This document shows, piece by piece, positions 61,081-64,000 of a DNA stretch of 64,000 bases (its first letter is position 1; the number at the start of each line of letters is the position of its first letter). Source of the stretch: Bordetella flabilis (GTDB lineage Bacteria; Pseudomonadota; Gammaproteobacteria; Burkholderiales; Burkholderiaceae_B); contig NZ_CP016172.1 of the NCBI RefSeq assembly GCF_001676725.1, forward strand, positions 496,001-560,000, in the 5' to 3' direction. The translations under genes and the position numbers were made by a program. The notes beneath the pieces were generated by a model that worked only from the letters and a program-made list of their open reading frames with translations, was not told the DNA's origin and searched no databases.

Positions 61081-62118
61081 CTAGCGCTGCAGGAGCACGG
61101 CCTGGTCCGCGCTCCACGTAATGCCGGCGGCGTCCCCGGGCCGAGGGGCCGCATGCCGGGCGCTGCGCACTACGAACTCCAGGCCGCGGCCGGAATCGAT
61201 CAGCACGCGCACATCGGCGCCGGTGAACACCACTTGCGAAACGGTACCCTCGACCAGCGCTTGCTCGCGCGCGCAAAGCTGTGCCGTTTCGGGACGCACG
61301 AGCAGGGCGGCGGTGCCGTCGCCGGCTGGCGCATCGGCGGGCAGGGGCAGCGTCTTGTCCTTCCACACCAGCGCACCGTCGGCCAGGCGGCCTTCCAGGA
61401 TATTGGAGTGGCCCAGGAAGTCGGCCGCGAAGCGGGAGACGGGACGGTCGTACAGTTCGAGCGGCGTGCCGATCTGTTCGATCCTGGCGCGGTTCATCAG
61501 GCAGATGCGGTCCGACATGGTCAGCGCTTCCTCCTGGTCGTGCGTGACATAGATGAAGGTGGCCTTCAGTTCCTTGTGCAGCCTGCGGATCTCCAGCTGC
61601 ATGTGCTCGCGCAGTTTCTTGTCCAACGCCCCCAGGGGTTCGTCCAGCAGCACGACCGAGGGCCGGTACACGAAGCACCGCGCCAGCGCCACGCGCTGCT
61701 GCTGGCCGCCGGATAATTCATGCGGATAGCGCGCGCCGTACTCCTGCATCTGCACCATGGCGAGGACCTCGGCCACGTCGCGGGCGATCTGCTTTTCCGC
61801 GATGCGGCGCATCCGCAGGGGATAGGCCACGTTTTCCGTGACGCTCAGGTGGGGAAACAGCGCATAGCTCTGGAACACCAGGCCGATGCCGCGTTCGCCG
61901 GCCGGCATATGGGTGGCGTCCACGCCGTCGATGTACAGGCGGCCCTCGCTGGGCGTGACCAGGCCCGATATCATCTGCAGCAAGGTCGTCTTGCCCGAGC
62001 CCGACGGCCCCAGCAAGGTCAGGAATTCACCGCTTTCGACCTGCAGGTCCGTAGGTGCAAGCGCCAGGACATCGCCATAGCGCTTGCACAGGCCATGCGT
62101 TCGCAGCTTCACCGTCAT
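61081..62118 (-). CDS. PotA-type ABC transporter ATP-binding protein
   Basis: 345 residues from the ATG at 62118. Walker A GPSGSGKTT (about 37-45), Q-loop VFQSYALFPHLSV, signature LSGGQQQRVALAR, Walker B VVLLDEPLGALD and switch His in VTHDQEEA. The C-terminal TOBE domain (about 275-345) is typical of PotA/FbpC-type ATPases. The open frame upstream of 62118 overlaps the receptor gene and is not coding. It energises the fused permease. Confidence 0.94.
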   Translation of the reverse strand: MTVKLRTHGLCKRYGDVLALAPTDLQVESGEFLTLLGPSGSGKTTLLQMISGLVTPSEGRLYIDGVDATHMPAGERGIGLVFQSYALFPHLSVTENVAYPLRMRRIAEKQIARDVAEVLAMVQMQEYGARYPHELSGGQQQRVALARCFVYRPSVVLLDEPLGALDKKLREHMQLEIRRLHKELKATFIYVTHDQEEALTMSDRICLMNRARIEQIGTPLELYDRPVSRFAADFLGHSNILEGRLADGALVWKDKTLPLPADAPAGDGTAALLVRPETAQLCAREQALVEGTVSQVVFTGADVRVLIDSGRGLEFVVRSARHAAPRPGDAAGITWSADQAVLLQR

Positions 62119-62153
62119 GGTCGGTCTTTCCGTGTGAAAGGTGCGAACAGGCC

Positions 62154-63212
62154 TCAGCCGATGATCCAGGCGTTGAAGCGTTCCGTGACGGCCTGGCGGT
62201 TGTCCTGCCACCATTTCGGATCGGGCAAGCGCATGTGCTTCAGGTTCTCCTTCGCGGTGGGCAGCAGGGCGGCGCGCGCGGCGTCGATGTATTCGTAAGC
62301 GCGCAGATTCGTCGGGCCGTAGGCGAGGTCCGCCGTGAACGCCGCCTGGCGCCTGGCATCGCCGCAGAAGCGCACGAAGGCCTTGGCTTCCTCCGCCCGC
62401 GGCGTGCCCTTGGGCACGCCCCAGCCTTCGATGGAATACAGGCCCTGGTTCCACACGATGCGAACCGGCGCCTTGCCGTCGATCGCCGCCTGGGCGCGGC
62501 CGTTCCACAAGGACAGCATGTCGACTTCGCCGGATTGGATCAGTTGCATGGACTGCGCGCCGCCGGTCCACCATACCGAGATGTGCTTGCGGATCTTGTC
62601 CAGGCTGCGGAACGCGCGGTCCACGTCCAGCGGGTAGAGCTGGTCGATCGATACCCCATCGGCCATCAGCGCCTGCTCCAGGGTATCGAGGGGATTGCGG
62701 CGCAAGGAGCGTGGGCCGGGAAAGCGCTTGACGTCCCAGAAGTCGGCCCAGCTTTCCGGATGTTCCTTGGGCAGCTTGTCGGTGCGATAGGCCAGCACGG
62801 TGGAATAGACGTCGACACCCAGCCAGTTGGGCGTCAACGCTTCGGGCATGAGCCCGGGAAAGTCCTCGTGCTTGAGGCCGAGCGGTTCCAGCAGGCCGCG
62901 CTGTTCCAGGATAGGGATGTCCGCCGACAGCGTCAGCGTGGTCACGTCCCAGATGTAGTTGCGCGTCTGCACCATGGCGGTGAACTGCGCCACCGGCTGC
63001 GACTCGCGGGCGACGCTGACCACCTTGATGCCGCTTTCCTTTTCGAAGGGGTCGTAGAAGGCCTTGCGGTAGGCCGTGGTGTACGGCCCGCCGGGGTCGG
63101 ACACCACGATCTGCCTGCTGGCGGCCAGGGCCGGCAAAGGCATGGCGAGGCTGGCGATGCCGCCGCCCACGGCCTTGACGAAGCTGCGGCGTTTGACGTG
63201 TATGCCACTCAT
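62154..63212 (-). CDS. PotD/PotF-type ABC transporter substrate-binding protein with Tat signal
   Basis: 352 residues, GAGGAGG before the ATG. The start has KRRSFVKAVGGG, a Tat-type signal (twin Arg at about 8-9), with cleavage near ALAA-SR (about 31). The mature part resembles type II binding proteins of the spermidine/putrescine/opine group (IVVSDPGGPYTTAYRKAFYDPFEKESGI region; later WTGGAQSMQLIQSGEVDM). The receptor delivers an unknown compound to the fused permease. Located between the enoyl-CoA hydratase-like gene and potA-type gene. Confidence 0.92.
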   Translation of the reverse strand: MSGIHVKRRSFVKAVGGGIASLAMPLPALAASRQIVVSDPGGPYTTAYRKAFYDPFEKESGIKVVSVARESQPVAQFTAMVQTRNYIWDVTTLTLSADIPILEQRGLLEPLGLKHEDFPGLMPEALTPNWLGVDVYSTVLAYRTDKLPKEHPESWADFWDVKRFPGPRSLRRNPLDTLEQALMADGVSIDQLYPLDVDRAFRSLDKIRKHISVWWTGGAQSMQLIQSGEVDMLSLWNGRAQAAIDGKAPVRIVWNQGLYSIEGWGVPKGTPRAEEAKAFVRFCGDARRQAAFTADLAYGPTNLRAYEYIDAARAALLPTAKENLKHMRLPDPKWWQDNRQAVTERFNAWIIG

Positions 63213-63234
63213 GGTGATCCTCCTCGTGGGGGGC

Positions 63235-63996
63235 CTATTTGGCGCGCTTGCGGAAGAACGCCTCCATCATGCGCGCCGGCTCACCCGACGCGTACGATTC
63301 CGCCTGGATACGGATGCCGGCCTCGATGGCGTCGCGAAAGCCCGGCTCGGTGATTTCCTTGAACCGCTGCTTGTCCAGCCGCAGCGCCACGGGCGGCTTG
63401 GCGGCGAGTTCGCGCGCGATCTCCATGGCTTTGGGCATGACCTCGCCGGCCGGGACGACGTGGTGCAGCAGTCCCACGCGGCGGCACTCGTCGGCATCCA
63501 TCAGCCGTCCGGTCAAGGTCAATTCGATGGTGCGCGACAAGCCCAGCATTTCGCGCATGATCCACGGCCCCGTGACGCTGGCGATGCCGGAATTGATCTC
63601 CGGCTGCCCCATGCGCACGCCCGGGTGGCCCACCCGGATGTCACCCAGCAGGGCCACCTGGAATGCCGAGCCGGCGGCGGTGCCGTTCAACGCCATGATC
63701 AGCGGCTTGGACAGGCCGCGCAGGGCGTCGTAATAGCTTTCCCACTCGCGCATCCATGCCTCGGAGCGCGCGACATCGAAGTGCTTGGCTTCTTCCAGGT
63801 CCTGGCCCGCGCAGAAGGCGCGGTCGCCGGCTCCCGTCATGATGATGGCCGCGATATCGGGGTCGCCGTCGTACGCCTGCAAGGCGGCGACGATTTCCTC
63901 GCGCATCCGCGTGTTCCAGGCATTGAGTTTTTCCGGACGGTTCAGGGTAATGATGCCGACCTTGTCCTGCACCGCTGTAAGGATGAATTGGGTCAT
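63235..63996 (-). CDS. Enoyl-CoA hydratase/isomerase family protein lacking one catalytic Glu
   Basis: 253 residues, start at 63996, 4 bases from the window edge, so its ribosome site is not fully visible. Crotonase fold: ITLNRPEKLNAWN, oxyanion segment AFCAGQDL and NGTAAGSAFQVALLGD. In hydratases the position after the second oxyanion Gly block is Glu; here it is Gln (AFQ), while the second Glu is kept (GQPEINSGI). Such single-Glu members include isomerases and crotonobetainyl-CoA-type enzymes. First visible gene of the operon with the polyamine-type importer and acyl-CoA ligase; likely acts on the CoA ester made there. Confidence 0.92.
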   Translation of the reverse strand: MTQFILTAVQDKVGIITLNRPEKLNAWNTRMREEIVAALQAYDGDPDIAAIIMTGAGDRAFCAGQDLEEAKHFDVARSEAWMREWESYYDALRGLSKPLIMALNGTAAGSAFQVALLGDIRVGHPGVRMGQPEINSGIASVTGPWIMREMLGLSRTIELTLTGRLMDADECRRVGLLHHVVPAGEVMPKAMEIARELAAKPPVALRLDKQRFKEITEPGFRDAIEAGIRIQAESYASGEPARMMEAFFRKRAK

Positions 63997-64000
63997 GGCG

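Noticed and set aside
59306..61084. 592-codon open frame opposite the fused permease
   Set aside because: Gln/His/Arg-rich translation without any family feature, fully antisense to a protein with clear PotB/PotC motifs.
1..64000. tRNA, rRNA, insertion sequences and prophage genes
   Set aside because: No convincing cloverleaf, transposase, integrase or terminal inverted repeat pair was noticed; a tRNAscan or IS search could still find short items.

Overview
The window is high-GC DNA (roughly two thirds G+C by eye) with the gene style of a metabolically versatile betaproteobacterium of the order Burkholderiales, most like Bordetella/Achromobacter (Alcaligenaceae). The pointers are three orphan Bug-type periplasmic receptors, LysR genes beside catabolic genes, two BKACE (beta-keto acid cleavage enzyme) genes, a HAAT (branched-chain type) ABC operon and a CoA-centred catabolic style. 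The genus is an inference. I saw no tRNA, rRNA, CRISPR array, IS element or phage gene.

Layout. 1-2.4 kb: a Bug receptor and the start of an amidase, divergent from a LysR regulator. 2.4-4.0 kb: a LysE exporter and an AraC regulator. 4.2-10.4 kb: a membrane and protein quality-control group (NfeD protease, slipin, MscS-type channel, FtsH protease, Hsp20); hsp20 has a convincing sigma-32 promoter. 10.5-20.6 kb: a GAF-PucR regulator diverges from an operon of SDR, five-gene HAAT ABC transporter, BKACE and second SDR. 20.8-24.6 kb: an NmrA-like protein and a LysR diverge across a 16-bp tandem repeat; a Tat-exported alpha/beta hydrolase and a small lipoprotein follow. 24.6-26.3 kb: a DadA-like dehydrogenase behind a tandem glycine riboswitch. 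26.3-36.0 kb: a degradative cluster (two Bug receptors, DUF302 protein, thiolase, enoyl-CoA hydratase, class III CoA-transferase, second BKACE, SnoaL-like protein, 52-residue membrane peptide, MarR, cupin, ketopantoate-reductase-like protein) with three related AT-centred palindromes that suggest MarR control. 36.1-40.4 kb: hemolysin-III-like protein, methyltransferase, esterase, LysR and a peroxiredoxin-like protein.

40.6-56.5 kb: one 16-kb operon encodes a giant repeat adhesin (about 3118 residues), a TolC-type outer-membrane lipoprotein with an extra C-terminal domain, two HlyD-like adaptors (one with a GAF-like N-terminus) and a fusion of a PqqD-like domain, an M50 site-2 protease and an HlyD adaptor. 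No ABC ATPase or RND pump is encoded with it. I consider this apparently motor-less export system the strongest candidate for something undescribed.

56.9-64.0 kb: an IclR regulator converges on an operon of enoyl-CoA hydratase-like protein, a spermidine/putrescine-type ABC importer with a fused double permease, and an acyl-CoA ligase: uptake, CoA activation and breakdown of an unknown acid.
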